From assembly GCF_025148635.1 (NCBI RefSeq), contig NZ_CP102269.1, positions 1 through 64,000 on the forward strand: DNA of 64,000 nt. Reading direction: 5' to 3'. The notes beneath the pieces were generated by a model. It had not been told where the DNA came from and searched no databases. It worked only from the letters and a program-made list of their open reading frames with translations. The translations under genes were made by a program, and so were the position numbers. Numbering within the stretch: position 1 is the first letter of the stretch; each line of letters starts with the position of its first letter. Shown one piece after another: positions 1 through 8,260 of the stretch. This stretch comes from Butyricimonas virosa (lineage in GTDB: Bacteria; Bacteroidota; Bacteroidia; Bacteroidales; Marinifilaceae).

Positions 1-866
1 ACAAAATTGGCCTCCGAATCACAGACAACCTCCAACCAAGATAAATCCCGCAAAACCCCGGTAACCCTTTTCCTTTCCCGCTTGATCGTCTCCACCTTCT
101 CCAAAAAATCGGCATCATTGCGCAAGACATCCAAAGTCCGCCTTTGAGTCAACGAACCGATATTATAAGGCGGTTTTACTTTATTCAAATAAATCACCAG
201 TTCCGGGTCCGCCACGCAAATCCCTACCCGTAACCCGGCAAGTCCCCAAGCCTTGGACAGAGTTTGTAACACGACCACATTCTGATAAGTCTTCTGCAAA
301 GTAACAGCCGACGGCATATCGGTAAAATCGATATACGCCTCGTCTACCACGATAATCCCATCAAAACGAAACGCCACCTCCCGGATACGTTCCAAAGGAA
401 TCACGTTCCCCACCGGATTATTCGGTGTGCAAAAAAAAATCATTTTCGTAAATTGATCCACGCTATCCAACAACATGTTCCACCCCGGCTGAAACTCCTC
501 GTCCAACTCCAGACACCTCACCTCCACGTCATTCACCCGTCCACTCACCTCGTACATCGAATATCCCGGTGAAAAAACAATTATATTATCCCGTCGGGGG
601 GTACAAACAGTCCGGATCAACATATCAATCAACTCGTCACTCCCATTTCCCAGTACCAGCCGGGAAACCTCCACCCCCTTCAATCTCCCGATCTCTCGCT
701 TCAATTCCCGCTGAAACGGATCAGGATAACGGTTATATTCCGACGCAAATGGATTCTCGTTTGCATCCAGCAAGGTTACATCCGTTCCCTCGAACTCCGC
801 ACGGGCACAGGAATACGCTTGTAACCCCTTTATATTCTCCCTTACTATATCTCCCAATGCTTTCAT
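1..866 (-). CDS. hisC: Histidinol-phosphate aminotransferase, 3' end outside window
   Basis: PLP-dependent aminotransferase converting imidazole-acetol phosphate and glutamate to histidinol phosphate in histidine synthesis. The 288 visible residues show the N-terminal LDANENPF motif, NGSDELI, the CTPNNPVG loop, VVDEAYIDF, and the PLP-binding lysine in QTLSKAWGLAGLR (Lys205). The C-terminal quarter, with the second substrate arginine region, lies beyond base 1. The ATG at 866 starts 8 bases after the hisD stop, so the two are surely co-transcribed. The gene order G-D-C suggests hisB follows to the left, outside the window. Confidence 0.95.
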   Translation of the reverse strand, partial: MKALGDIVRENIKGLQAYSCARAEFEGTDVTLLDANENPFASEYNRYPDPFQRELKREIGRLKGVEVSRLVLGNGSDELIDMLIRTVCTPRRDNIIVFSPGYSMYEVSGRVNDVEVRCLELDEEFQPGWNMLLDSVDQFTKMIFFCTPNNPVGNVIPLERIREVAFRFDGIIVVDEAYIDFTDMPSAVTLQKTYQNVVVLQTLSKAWGLAGLRVGICVADPELVIYLNKVKPPYNIGSLTQRRTLDVLRNDADFLEKVETIKRERKRVTGVLRDLSWLEVVCDSEANF

Positions 867-874
867 TCCAAATT

Positions 875-2161
875 CTAAATTTTAAATTCTAAATTCCTAA
901 CCCTTACCGCATTCCCGTGTGCCTCCAACTTTTCGTTATCCGCCATCATTTCGATCGTTTTTCCCAAATAGAGCAAACCTTCCGGCGTGATCTCTTGGAA
1001 AGTTATCTTTTTCATAAAGGCATCCATGTTCACCCCGCTATACGCACGGGCATACCCGTTCGTGGGTAAGGTGTGATTCGTCCCAGACGCATAATCCCCC
1101 GCACTCTCCGGGGAATAGTGTCCCAAAAACACAGAACCCGCATTCCGAATTTCCGGTACCCAATCCAAATAATCCTTCACGCTCAGCATCAAATGCTCCG
1201 GTGCATAACAATTCACCAGCTCCACGCACTCTTCCCGGGAACGTAAAACAATATATTTAGAATTCCCCAGAGCCTCCCCTGCAATAACCTTGCGAGGAAT
1301 TTGATCCAACTGCCTGTTCAACTCCTCTTCCACACGATCAATCAGTGATTCATCGCAAGTCACTAGAAGTACTTGACTATCCGGCCCGTGTTCCGCCTGC
1401 GACAACAAATCAGCCGCCACGAACGAGGCCCGTGCCGATTCATCCGCTACCACCATCAACTCCGAAGGCCCGGCAGGCATATCGATCGCCACGCCATAAC
1501 GTCCAACCCATTGTTTCGCCGCCGTCACGAAACGATTGCCCGGTCCAAAAATCTTATCCACCCGTCCCACACTCTCCGTCCCTAATGCCAGTGCAGCGAT
1601 AGCTTGAATCCCTCCCACTTTAAAAACACGGGTTACCCCACACAACCGGGCTGTCCACAAAATAGCCGGATTCACCCGTCCATCCCTTCCCGGCGGCGTA
1701 CAGATCACCACCTCCCGGCACCCGGCCAACTTCGCCGGAACCGCCAACATCAGTACTGTTGAAAACAGGGGAGCGCTCCCGCCCGGGACATACAATCCCA
1801 CCCGGTCTATCGCCCGGCCTTCCTGCCAGCACCGGAATCCCCTTTCGTTCACGTATTCACACTTTCCGGGAATCTGTACCTTGTGAAACTCCTCGATATT
1901 CCCCTTGGCAACCCGAATCGCCTCCTTCAACCCCGCATCCACCAGCCTATCAGCCTCTTGAAACTCCTCCTCCGTCACCTCAAACCGTCCTAACCTCACC
2001 CGATCAAAATACCACGTGTACTTCCTCAACGCCTCATCGCCATCTCTCCTCACCTCATCAAACACCGCCTTACACACCTTGTCCAAATCCTCTCCTTTAT
2101 TCTCCGGACGCTCTAAAATCCTCGTCCACTTTTCCCTCTCTGGATATAATATTTTCTGCAT
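875..2161 (-). CDS. hisD: Histidinol dehydrogenase
   Basis: Zinc-dependent NAD+ oxidoreductase that performs the last two oxidations from histidinol to histidine. The protein has 428 residues, the usual family length. Seen are VGLYVPGGSAPLFSTVLM, KIFGPGNRFVTAAK, the EHGPDSQVLLVT segment whose Gln/His residues are zinc ligands in the family, and NAGSVFLGHYSPESAGDYA with the nearby TNHTLPTNG signature. It sits between hisG (90-base gap) and hisC (8-base gap) in one minus-strand operon under the attenuator near 3161-3299. Confidence 0.97.
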   Translation of the reverse strand: MQKILYPEREKWTRILERPENKGEDLDKVCKAVFDEVRRDGDEALRKYTWYFDRVRLGRFEVTEEEFQEADRLVDAGLKEAIRVAKGNIEEFHKVQIPGKCEYVNERGFRCWQEGRAIDRVGLYVPGGSAPLFSTVLMLAVPAKLAGCREVVICTPPGRDGRVNPAILWTARLCGVTRVFKVGGIQAIAALALGTESVGRVDKIFGPGNRFVTAAKQWVGRYGVAIDMPAGPSELMVVADESARASFVAADLLSQAEHGPDSQVLLVTCDESLIDRVEEELNRQLDQIPRKVIAGEALGNSKYIVLRSREECVELVNCYAPEHLMLSVKDYLDWVPEIRNAGSVFLGHYSPESAGDYASGTNHTLPTNGYARAYSGVNMDAFMKKITFQEITPEGLLYLGKTIEMMADNEKLEAHGNAVRVRNLEFKI

Positions 2162-2251
2162 AACCTTAAATTTAGTCTATTCATAAAACCTGTAACCCGC
2201 CAACCCAAGCGATCGCCCGTGCGGCTGAAATCTAAAATCCAATATCTAAAA

Positions 2252-3109
2252 TTACTCTACCATTTTCTCTATCGGCACCACCAGAATCCCTTCCGCACCC
2301 GCCGCTTTCAATGCCCCGATAGACTCCCAAAATTTATTCTCGTTCACCACCGAATGCAGAGAATACCATCCTTTCATCCCCAGCGGCATAATTGTCGGAC
2401 TTTTCACTCCCGGAAGTATATTGCAAATCTCCTGTAACTTCTCTTCAGGCGCATTCAACAGGATATACTTATTGCACTTGGCAGCCAACACCGCCTTCAT
2501 TCTGAATATCAACTGTTCCGTTAACCGTAGTCTTTCCTCATCCAACTCCGGATTAGCCACCAAAACAGCTGTAGATTTAAACAACGTGTGGACCTCCGTC
2601 AACCCGTTTTTAAAAAGCGTACTACCGGAACTCACGATATCACAAATCGCATCGGCTAACCCTATACCGGGAGCGATCTCCACCGACCCCGTGATCACGT
2701 GTGTCTCTGCTTGAATTCTATTTTGCCTCAGAAAATCATTCAACGTGTTAGGGTAGGAAGTTGCAATCCGCTTTCCCTGCAACCAATCTAACCCGGTAAA
2801 TTCCTCCGATTTAGGAATAGCAATAGAAACCCGGCAACCCGAAAAACCCAAATCTAGCAATTTCAATACATTTGCCCGTTTCTCGATCACCGTGTTCTCC
2901 CCGATAATCGCCACGTCAACAATTCCATCCTCCACGTAATGAGGAATATCCGAGTTCCGTAAATACAACACCTCCAACGGGAAATTAGAGGCTTGTGCCA
3001 TCAACTGATCTTTCCCGTTATTAATACAAATTCCACACTCTTTCAATAATTCGAGCGTGTCCTCGTTCAATCGACCTGATTTTTGAATTGCGACTTTTAA
3101 TTTCACCAT
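2252..3109 (-). CDS. hisG: ATP phosphoribosyltransferase, long form
   Basis: Catalyses the first, feedback-controlled step of histidine synthesis, joining ATP and PRPP. At 285 residues it is the long HisG type, which works without HisZ. The N-terminal LKVAIQKSGRLNEDT motif, the SGSTLFKNGL phosphate-binding loop and a C-terminal ACT-like regulatory domain ending in AAGAEGILVVPIEKM are visible. First structural gene of the operon; the ATG at 3109 lies about 50 bases after the attenuator terminator. Histidine inhibition through the C-terminal domain is family knowledge. Confidence 0.96.
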   Translation of the reverse strand: MVKLKVAIQKSGRLNEDTLELLKECGICINNGKDQLMAQASNFPLEVLYLRNSDIPHYVEDGIVDVAIIGENTVIEKRANVLKLLDLGFSGCRVSIAIPKSEEFTGLDWLQGKRIATSYPNTLNDFLRQNRIQAETHVITGSVEIAPGIGLADAICDIVSSGSTLFKNGLTEVHTLFKSTAVLVANPELDEERLRLTEQLIFRMKAVLAAKCNKYILLNAPEEKLQEICNILPGVKSPTIMPLGMKGWYSLHSVVNENKFWESIGALKAAGAEGILVVPIEKMVE

Positions 3110-3160
3110 TTCTATCTGATTTTATCGTCGCTCTGAATCCGGGAAGGCACCTATGGTATC

Positions 3161-3203
3161 GAAAAAAAACAAAACGAGCCCGCCTGAATCCAGGCGAGCT
3201 CGT
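3161..3203 (-). terminator. Attenuator terminator of the his operon
   Basis: Hairpin with arms at 3174-3186 and 3191-3203 (ACGAGCTCGCCTG against CAGGCGGGCTCGT on the minus strand) and a four-base loop, followed by a T-rich tract through 3161. It lies between the hisL leader peptide and hisG, where an intrinsic terminator only makes sense as an attenuator. Confidence 0.92.
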
Positions 3204-3254
3204 TTATACTTTTTTATTTCAAATTACAGCACAACAGCATCATCTCACCTGAAT
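3188..3254 (-). promoter_or_regulatory. Predicted antiterminator pairing of the his attenuator
   Basis: On the minus strand ATTCAGGTGAG (3254-3244), which covers the last codons of the leader peptide, can pair over 11 bases with CTCGCCTGGAT (3198-3188), the left arm and loop of the terminator, using two G-U pairs. In addition GCATCATC inside the His codon run can pair with GATGATGC just after the leader stop. These are the alternating stems of a ribosome-mediated attenuator: a ribosome stalled at His codons leaves the antiterminator free, while one reaching the stop codon covers it. Confidence 0.8.
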
Positions 3255-3299
3255 ACAGTGATGGCTATGATGATGCATATGATGTAATGTACTATTCAT
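3240..3299 (-). CDS. hisL: His operon leader peptide
   Basis: A 19-codon reading frame, MNSTLHHMHHHSHHCIQVR then TGA, with seven histidine codons within ten residues. It lies 21 bases after a phylum-type -7 box and directly upstream of a terminator and hisG. The composition and position match the leader peptides of enterobacterial his operons, where the ribosome senses charged tRNA-His. It has no function other than being translated. Named from position and content; the sequence itself is not expected to be conserved. Confidence 0.93.
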   Translation of the reverse strand: MNSTLHHMHHHSHHCIQVR

Positions 3300-3319
3300 A
3301 TTTTATCTTTTTCGTGCTG

Positions 3320-3350
3320 CAAATATAAGAACTAAAAACTATTTTACAAA
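3320..3350 (-). promoter_or_regulatory. Promoter of the his operon
   Basis: Minus-strand TTTG at 3350-3347, 19 bases, then TATATTTG at 3327-3320: a full match to the Bacteroidetes primary-sigma consensus. The -33 element lies inside the last codons of the upstream lipoprotein gene. Confidence 0.85.
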
Positions 3351-4346
3351 TTTCAAGCTTGCATTTTCAATCATTTTGGAAAGAGATTGAACATTCGTAG
3401 CAGGAGTAGGAATTTCTGTATAAGGAGCTAATTGTAAACCTAATTCTACCACCTCACTATTCTCAACAAGAGGAACTAATGCTGCAACAATCTGTTCAAG
3501 CGTTTCTTTATAATCTCCCAATTTATCACCGTAAGCACTCAATAATGACGGCAACATTTTCACAACAGGAAGCATCATCTCTCTATCCACATACACCTCT
3601 TTCAAACCTTCTTCCCCATCTCTCAAATACAATGGCAGTCCTGTATCAACCATCGCCATCAAAGATGTCAACGGATTATAATCAGAACGTCCAATAGAAG
3701 ATTCTGCTTTAGGTGTAGTCGCATCCTCTACAATCCCACTTAAATTTAAAGCTATATAAATTTTATTATCAACAACATTATACAATGCCATCCCTTTAGG
3801 AGAGTTTTCATACGCCTCAGGATTTCCCATATTTGCCATATCCTTACAATAATATGCTACAATATTACCATCTTCCTCAAATGAAATATTAGGCATTATA
3901 TAACTTACCATACTCCCCAACATACCAACTAAATCAGGCTCACCCTCTTCAACAATATACTCCGGTTCTACATTCAAAAATAATTTCTTAACATCCCACT
4001 TTGCCTTCATAGAAGACTTTACTTTCAATGTCAGATTCAATCCCAATTTATCACCATCAATTGTTCCATTAAGAGCCACTTCCCGATTAGCATTTGAATT
4101 TACACCTGTAATCTTATTTCCTTCACGAATAATAGTAAACTCAGTTTCATTTTCTCCTGGAAGGGCTTGTTTTAATGTCAAAACAGAACCATTCAAAACG
4201 GCCTCTCTATCAGAAAAATTAATACCACCTACAGAAAGGGACAAACTATCACCATTATAAGTTCGAACCTTATCATCGTCATCATCATTACAACTCGCAA
4301 AAAATGTTACACCTAAAATCAACAACAATAAAAATTTGTTTTTCAT
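3339..4346 (-). CDS. Tandem lipoprotein paralogue 1, unknown function
   Basis: A 335-residue secreted lipoprotein. The signal peptide ends in a lipobox, LGVTFFASC, followed by an Asp-rich stretch (NDDDDD), a common surface-export-like signal in this phylum. It resembles its two downstream-numbered neighbours at 4745 and 5956 along its length: a GE-type turn (PGENET), FEEDGNIVAYY, SPKGMALYNVV, IYIALNLSGIVED and a C-terminal LPVVKMLP region. An N-terminal beta-rich half and a helical C-terminal half are likely. I associate it loosely with DUF4925-type Bacteroidetes lipoproteins but cannot confirm this. No enzymatic motif seen. Confidence 0.85.
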   Translation of the reverse strand: MKNKFLLLLILGVTFFASCNDDDDDKVRTYNGDSLSLSVGGINFSDREAVLNGSVLTLKQALPGENETEFTIIREGNKITGVNSNANREVALNGTIDGDKLGLNLTLKVKSSMKAKWDVKKLFLNVEPEYIVEEGEPDLVGMLGSMVSYIMPNISFEEDGNIVAYYCKDMANMGNPEAYENSPKGMALYNVVDNKIYIALNLSGIVEDATTPKAESSIGRSDYNPLTSLMAMVDTGLPLYLRDGEEGLKEVYVDREMMLPVVKMLPSLLSAYGDKLGDYKETLEQIVAALVPLVENSEVVELGLQLAPYTEIPTPATNVQSLSKMIENASLKFVK

Positions 4347-4460
4347 ACTTCATTAAATATTAATTAAACATTGACTTATCCGTCCTCTCTTTAAATATTC
4401 ATGCAAACAATAAATCTTCATTTATTGCACCATGCAGCCTTATTATCAGCAAAAAACGTG

Positions 4461-4468
4461 CAAATTTA
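4461..4468 (-). promoter_or_regulatory. Predicted -7 box for the lipoprotein gene at 3339
   Basis: TAAATTTG on the minus strand, about 115 bases before the start codon, so the transcript would have a long leader. The rest of the 398-base gap 4347-4744 is AT-rich and shows no gene. Confidence 0.45.
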
Positions 4469-4650
4469 ATCAAGTGTTACAAGAGAAATACATTTTTAAC
4501 ACTTTCCTGGTCGTATATATTTAATTTTCTGACGGTTATTATTTCCAACTTTTTAAATCCAGACTATTTAGCCTAAACCTAAAACATAGCAAAATTCAAC
4601 CTACTACAACTTTTTTCTCTCCCTAGCCAAAAACAAAGCCCATTAATACT

Positions 4651-4687
4651 ATTGTCCGAATATACATTAAATGCATACCCGGACAAT
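4651..4687 (-). terminator. Long stem-loop downstream of lipoprotein paralogue 2
   Basis: ATTGTCCG and CGGACAAT arms at 4651-4658 and 4680-4687 enclose a second 7-bp stem (TATGCAT with ATGTATA). It lies about 60 bases after the stop of the gene at 4745. There is no T tract on the minus strand, so it may be an mRNA 3' stabiliser rather than a terminator. Confidence 0.4.
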
Positions 4688-4744
4688 AACTAACAAATTT
4701 TCTAAAAATTTCTTTTCCGCCTAATCAACAAATATACTCTCAAA

Positions 4745-5821
4745 CTACTCCGCCCCCTTAAATTGCAGACCGACCTGCATCTCAGTCGTTGCCTCCAACG
4801 CTCCCGGTAGATTCTCTAAAATCGGTCCAACAGGAACAGATATTGTCTTCCCAATAAAAGTTGCTTCAAAAGCTGTATCTCCCGGAATCAACCCCTCTAC
4901 CAAAGGTAATAGAGGACCTAATTGTTTCAACAGCACTTGATCCAGATAAACATACAAAGCTCCTTTACCGTCTCCTTCAGTCTTTTCAAACTGAACGGGA
5001 ATTCCATTCGTCAACAATTGTTCTATAGCCCCAAGAATCGGATCTGTATCCGTTGAACGTCCTTCCTGATCCATATCTACCTGTCGCATGATCATATCCA
5101 AGCTTAGAAACACGTAACAAACACCATCTTTCACACAATACTGTGCTAAATTTAAGGGTGACATCTGCCAATCAGCCTCCGGTTCCGGATTTTCTTCTGT
5201 TGCAGTAGCCGTATTATAAGCTGCCACGATATTTCCATCTTCCCTGAAAGTTACGTTCTGCAAATAATTTTTCAACTCTTTTGATAACATCGTAGGAGCC
5301 ATTGTTGCCAACAAACCCGTAGTGAGTTTCATTTTAGTAAATCCCAAATCGACTTCCGTCAAAAGATAATCATGAGGTTTCGTCCATGACATTTTTACCG
5401 CTGAAAAATCCCATGTCTTCATCAACTCATTCTGGGCAAACTTCACGTTCACGTTCATCGTCAACTTCCCTTTCACGATAGAGCCTTCCAAAGTCACTGT
5501 CCGGGAATCATTTTTATTCTCGGCAGAGAACGTATAAACCGAACTGCTAGACTCCAAGGGGACACTAGAGAATACGGTTTCACTCTCTCCCGGAACAACC
5601 CCTTGCAATTTCAAGGTTGCACTCTTTCCATCCGCAGAATTAAAATCAACAGATTTTCCGATAAAGACAGCGTTACTATACTTCAAATCTAACACCCGAT
5701 CCGTACTCGTTGTAGAATAAATCCCGTTAAAATCTTTCGGCGTATCTTTATTGTCACTATCGCTACAACTAGCAAAAAATACAATTCCTAAAACAATTAA
5801 TAATAAAAACTTGTTCTTCAT
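4745..5821 (-). CDS. Tandem lipoprotein paralogue 2, unknown function
   Basis: A 358-residue lipoprotein with signal peptide and lipobox LGIVFFASC at the N terminus, almost identical there to the gene at 3339. It shares the family landmarks: PGESETVFSSV, a FREDGNIVAAYN segment, SPLNLAQYCVKDGVCYVFL in place of the SPKGMA motif, and a C-terminal block rich in Leu and Pro (LLPLVEGLIPGD). Sequence divergence in the middle is high, so the copies are not recent. No catalytic signature or known binding motif is visible; an exported or surface location is inferred from the lipobox. Confidence 0.85.
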   Translation of the reverse strand: MKNKFLLLIVLGIVFFASCSDSDNKDTPKDFNGIYSTTSTDRVLDLKYSNAVFIGKSVDFNSADGKSATLKLQGVVPGESETVFSSVPLESSSSVYTFSAENKNDSRTVTLEGSIVKGKLTMNVNVKFAQNELMKTWDFSAVKMSWTKPHDYLLTEVDLGFTKMKLTTGLLATMAPTMLSKELKNYLQNVTFREDGNIVAAYNTATATEENPEPEADWQMSPLNLAQYCVKDGVCYVFLSLDMIMRQVDMDQEGRSTDTDPILGAIEQLLTNGIPVQFEKTEGDGKGALYVYLDQVLLKQLGPLLPLVEGLIPGDTAFEATFIGKTISVPVGPILENLPGALEATTEMQVGLQFKGAE

Positions 5822-5895
5822 AACATTTCATTTAACTATTTATAATAACCCCACACTACCTATATAAAGAATATTCCATATAAATCATTTTCCAC

Positions 5896-5934
5896 AAAAA
5901 GAGAGTCACATCACCATATGCAACATAACTCTCT
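5896..5934 (-). terminator. Terminator after lipoprotein paralogue 3
   Basis: AGAGAGT and ACTCTCT arms (5928-5934 and 5900-5906) followed on the minus strand by a T5 run, 22 bases beyond the stop codon of the gene at 5956. Confidence 0.7.
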
Positions 5935-5955
5935 AAATCATCTTGTACAATATTA

Positions 5956-6909
5956 CTATTCTGCGGTCTTCTTTTGCGTCAACACCAATCCCAATTCCGC
6001 CGTTTTCCCTTCTTGAATAATCGGTCCCAAATCCGTGATAAATCCAGCGTAATTCTGGAATTCTTCAGGCATAACTTCTCCCAACATGGGTAACAAAGCC
6101 ATAAATGGTAATAATGTCTCCCGGATCATATAAACATCCATTGTTTCTTTTTCCGTATCTTTCGAGATCTCAAAAGGAAGCCCCTGTTCCAATACGACCA
6201 TGATCTCCGTCAACGGGTCAGAAGTACTACGCCCAATATCCTCCACGATGCCTGTAATATTTGCAGAGATATACAACTTTCCTCCCACCAAATTATAAAA
6301 GGCCATACCTTTAGGAGACGTTGCATATTGTGGATTATTCATATCACTATTGTAAGAAGCCGTGATATTGCCATCATTCGTGAAAGTTATACCTCTCAAA
6401 AACGTGGGCAACATCCATCCAAATATGCCATTCACAAACCCTATCACATTCTCTGGAGCGACCTCAGTCTCACCGTATTTCACCTTTTCCTTATCTGTCG
6501 TGAAAGTAAAATGTGTAGCCATAATGCCTGCATCCAGATTTCCTACCGCCCAAGTACCCTCAATATCCGTGGCCTTATTCTTCACCGCAAGAGTCAGGTT
6601 CATTTTTCCTCCTTCAATTTTCCCGGAGACCTTCACTTCCCGGAAGTCATTACTGCTCGTACCTTCCACTGCACTTCCCGTGATCGTCACGGGAATCGCC
6701 AATGCCGGTTCTCCCGGAATCACGTTACCCAAGGTCAGCGTGTTACCAGATAAAGCGACACTCTTTCCACTCAATACCATCCCGTCCCTTGACAACTCCA
6801 ATCCCGAATCTTTATATGTCCCATCATAATTCGGATCTTTGTCATCATCGCTACAAGCGGAAAAAAACACGACGCCTAAAATCAACAGTAATAATAATTT
6901 GTTACTCAT
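5956..6909 (-). CDS. Tandem lipoprotein paralogue 3, unknown function
   Basis: A 317-residue lipoprotein, first of the three in transcription order. The signal peptide ends in LGVVFFSAC and is followed by SDDDKD. Shared landmarks are PGEPALAIPV, FTNDGNITASYNSD, SPKGMAFYNLVGGKLYI, NITGIVEDIGR and ETLLPFMALLPML. The GRSTSDPLTEI segment recurs as GRSDYNPLTSL in paralogue 1. A terminator separates it from paralogue 2, so each copy is probably its own transcription unit. Function unknown. Confidence 0.86.
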   Translation of the reverse strand: MSNKLLLLLILGVVFFSACSDDDKDPNYDGTYKDSGLELSRDGMVLSGKSVALSGNTLTLGNVIPGEPALAIPVTITGSAVEGTSSNDFREVKVSGKIEGGKMNLTLAVKNKATDIEGTWAVGNLDAGIMATHFTFTTDKEKVKYGETEVAPENVIGFVNGIFGWMLPTFLRGITFTNDGNITASYNSDMNNPQYATSPKGMAFYNLVGGKLYISANITGIVEDIGRSTSDPLTEIMVVLEQGLPFEISKDTEKETMDVYMIRETLLPFMALLPMLGEVMPEEFQNYAGFITDLGPIIQEGKTAELGLVLTQKKTAE

Positions 6910-7073
6910 AATCGATCATTTGTTGGTTAATAATATTTGGAATAAATTCCTAAATATTAATCTACAGCAAAGTGTGAGCCCAAGTTCCAATAAACCGCCT
7001 CTAATTCCGCAACACACCCAAATAACAAGTGTCTATTTTCGCACAAACCCACGAATCACGTCCTTACTTTTAT

Positions 7074-7081
7074 TACCTTTG
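7074..7081 (+). promoter_or_regulatory. -7 box for the RluA-family gene
   Basis: TACCTTTG, 24 bases before the chosen ATG at 7106. It rules out longer upstream readings of the same frame as the true start. Confidence 0.65.
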
Positions 7082-7105
7082 TCCCCGATTAAAACAAATA
7101 AGCAT

Positions 7106-8005
7106 ATGAAACCCCAGAATTCATCCCGTGCCAAAGCCCCACGTAGCCGAAGTTTTGAAGTACAAGAAGAAAACACGTTAATGCCTTTTCTACTACAAGT
7201 CTTACATGATCAAAGCAGAACTGCCGTAAAATCATTCTTGGCCCACAAACTCGTGCAGATAAACAATCGCATCACCACGCAATTCGACTCGCCTCTCAAA
7301 CCCGGGGACACGGTTTCCGTCGGGATGAACAAAAGCGCGGCTCCTTTTCACCATCCCATGCTCAACCTCCTGTATGAAGATGAACATTTGCTTGTCGTGG
7401 AAAAGGCAAGCGGACTACTTTCCATGGGAACAGAGCGAGATAAAACCAAGACAGCTTATTACATCCTGAACAACTACTTGAAAAACAAAGATCCCCGGAA
7501 CCACATTTTTATCCTGCATCGCTTGGATAAAGAAACTTCCGGTATCATGATGTTTGCCAAAAACAAAAAGGTTCAGGAAACTCTACAAAAGAACTGGAAC
7601 GAAATGATCCGGGAACGGAAATATGTCGCTGTCGTCGAGGGATGCCCACAACCGGAACAAGGACAAGTGAAATCTTATATCAGCGAAAATAAAGCCTTGA
7701 TCGTACATGCCACCTCCTCGCAAGATGGCAAACTGGCCATCACGAACTACACGACACTAAAGTCAAATCGGCAATTCGCACTCGTAGAACTGGAACTAGA
7801 AACCGGACGTAAAAACCAGATTAGAGTACACATGCAGGAAATCGGCCACCCCGTTACGGGGGATCCAAAATACGGGGCCACGAAAAACCCCTTACACCGC
7901 TTGGCCCTACACGCTTTCAAGCTTAACTTTACTCATCCCGTCACGGGAAAGGTAATGAAATTCGAGACACCCGTTCCCACGAAATTCACGACCCTATTCA
8001 AGTAA
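7106..8005 (+). CDS. RluA-family pseudouridine synthase
   Basis: Isomerises uridine to pseudouridine in structured RNA. The 299-residue protein has an N-terminal S4-like RNA-binding segment (residues about 20-75, with AVKSFLAHKLVQINN), then the catalytic domain. The RluA signature is IFILHRLDKETSGIMMFAK, whose Asp is the catalytic residue. LETGRKNQIRVHMQEIGHPVTGDPKYG is the other conserved block. The start was taken at 7106 because the -7 box at 7074 precedes it closely. The precise target (23S rRNA or tRNA site) cannot be told from sequence. Confidence 0.92.
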   Translation: MKPQNSSRAKAPRSRSFEVQEENTLMPFLLQVLHDQSRTAVKSFLAHKLVQINNRITTQFDSPLKPGDTVSVGMNKSAAPFHHPMLNLLYEDEHLLVVEKASGLLSMGTERDKTKTAYYILNNYLKNKDPRNHIFILHRLDKETSGIMMFAKNKKVQETLQKNWNEMIRERKYVAVVEGCPQPEQGQVKSYISENKALIVHATSSQDGKLAITNYTTLKSNRQFALVELELETGRKNQIRVHMQEIGHPVTGDPKYGATKNPLHRLALHAFKLNFTHPVTGKVMKFETPVPTKFTTLFK

Positions 8006-8099
8006 CTTGCGCCGTACACTCGCCGGAGTCGTAGGCATGTCTCGTTAATATCTTGGTCCCATTTCAAGACAAGATCAAGCGAAAGTGCACATCCCCGGA

Positions 8100-8165
8100 G
8101 CGTCAATTTCCCGTTGACTTCCGGTTAACTTCCCGTTGACTTACTAACGAGAGTACGGCACAACT
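8100..8165. repeat. 11-base-period array
   Basis: Six successive 11-base units, the second to fourth being CCGTTGACTTC, CGGTTAACTTC and CCGTTGACTTA; the first and the last two are more diverged. It lies in the gap between the RluA-family gene and the hutU terminator, outside any gene. Arrays of the same period, but different sequence, occur at 46731 and 47002. Confidence 0.6.
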
Positions 8166-8205
8166 ACAGTGCAAGTAATACCCATCACCCTAGAAGAAGA
8201 GCAAT

Positions 8206-8241
8206 AAAAAACGGAGAATGCCCGTTCAAAAGCATTCCCCG
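8206..8241 (-). terminator. Terminator of hutU
   Basis: Ten-base stem CGGGGAATGC with GCATTCTCCG (arms 8241-8232 and 8221-8212, one G-U pair) followed by T6 on the minus strand, 20 bases after the hutU stop. Confidence 0.88.
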
Positions 8242-8260
8242 CTACCAGAAAATATTTTAT

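Noticed and set aside
1759..2163. 134-codon Pro/Ser-rich frame antisense to hisD
   Set aside because: Composition is the reverse-complement shadow of hisD; no promoter or ribosome site.
8100..8165. Possible CRISPR or REP array
   Set aside because: Units of 11 bases are contiguous with no spacers and no palindromic core. No cas genes are present and no CRISPR array was found anywhere in the window.
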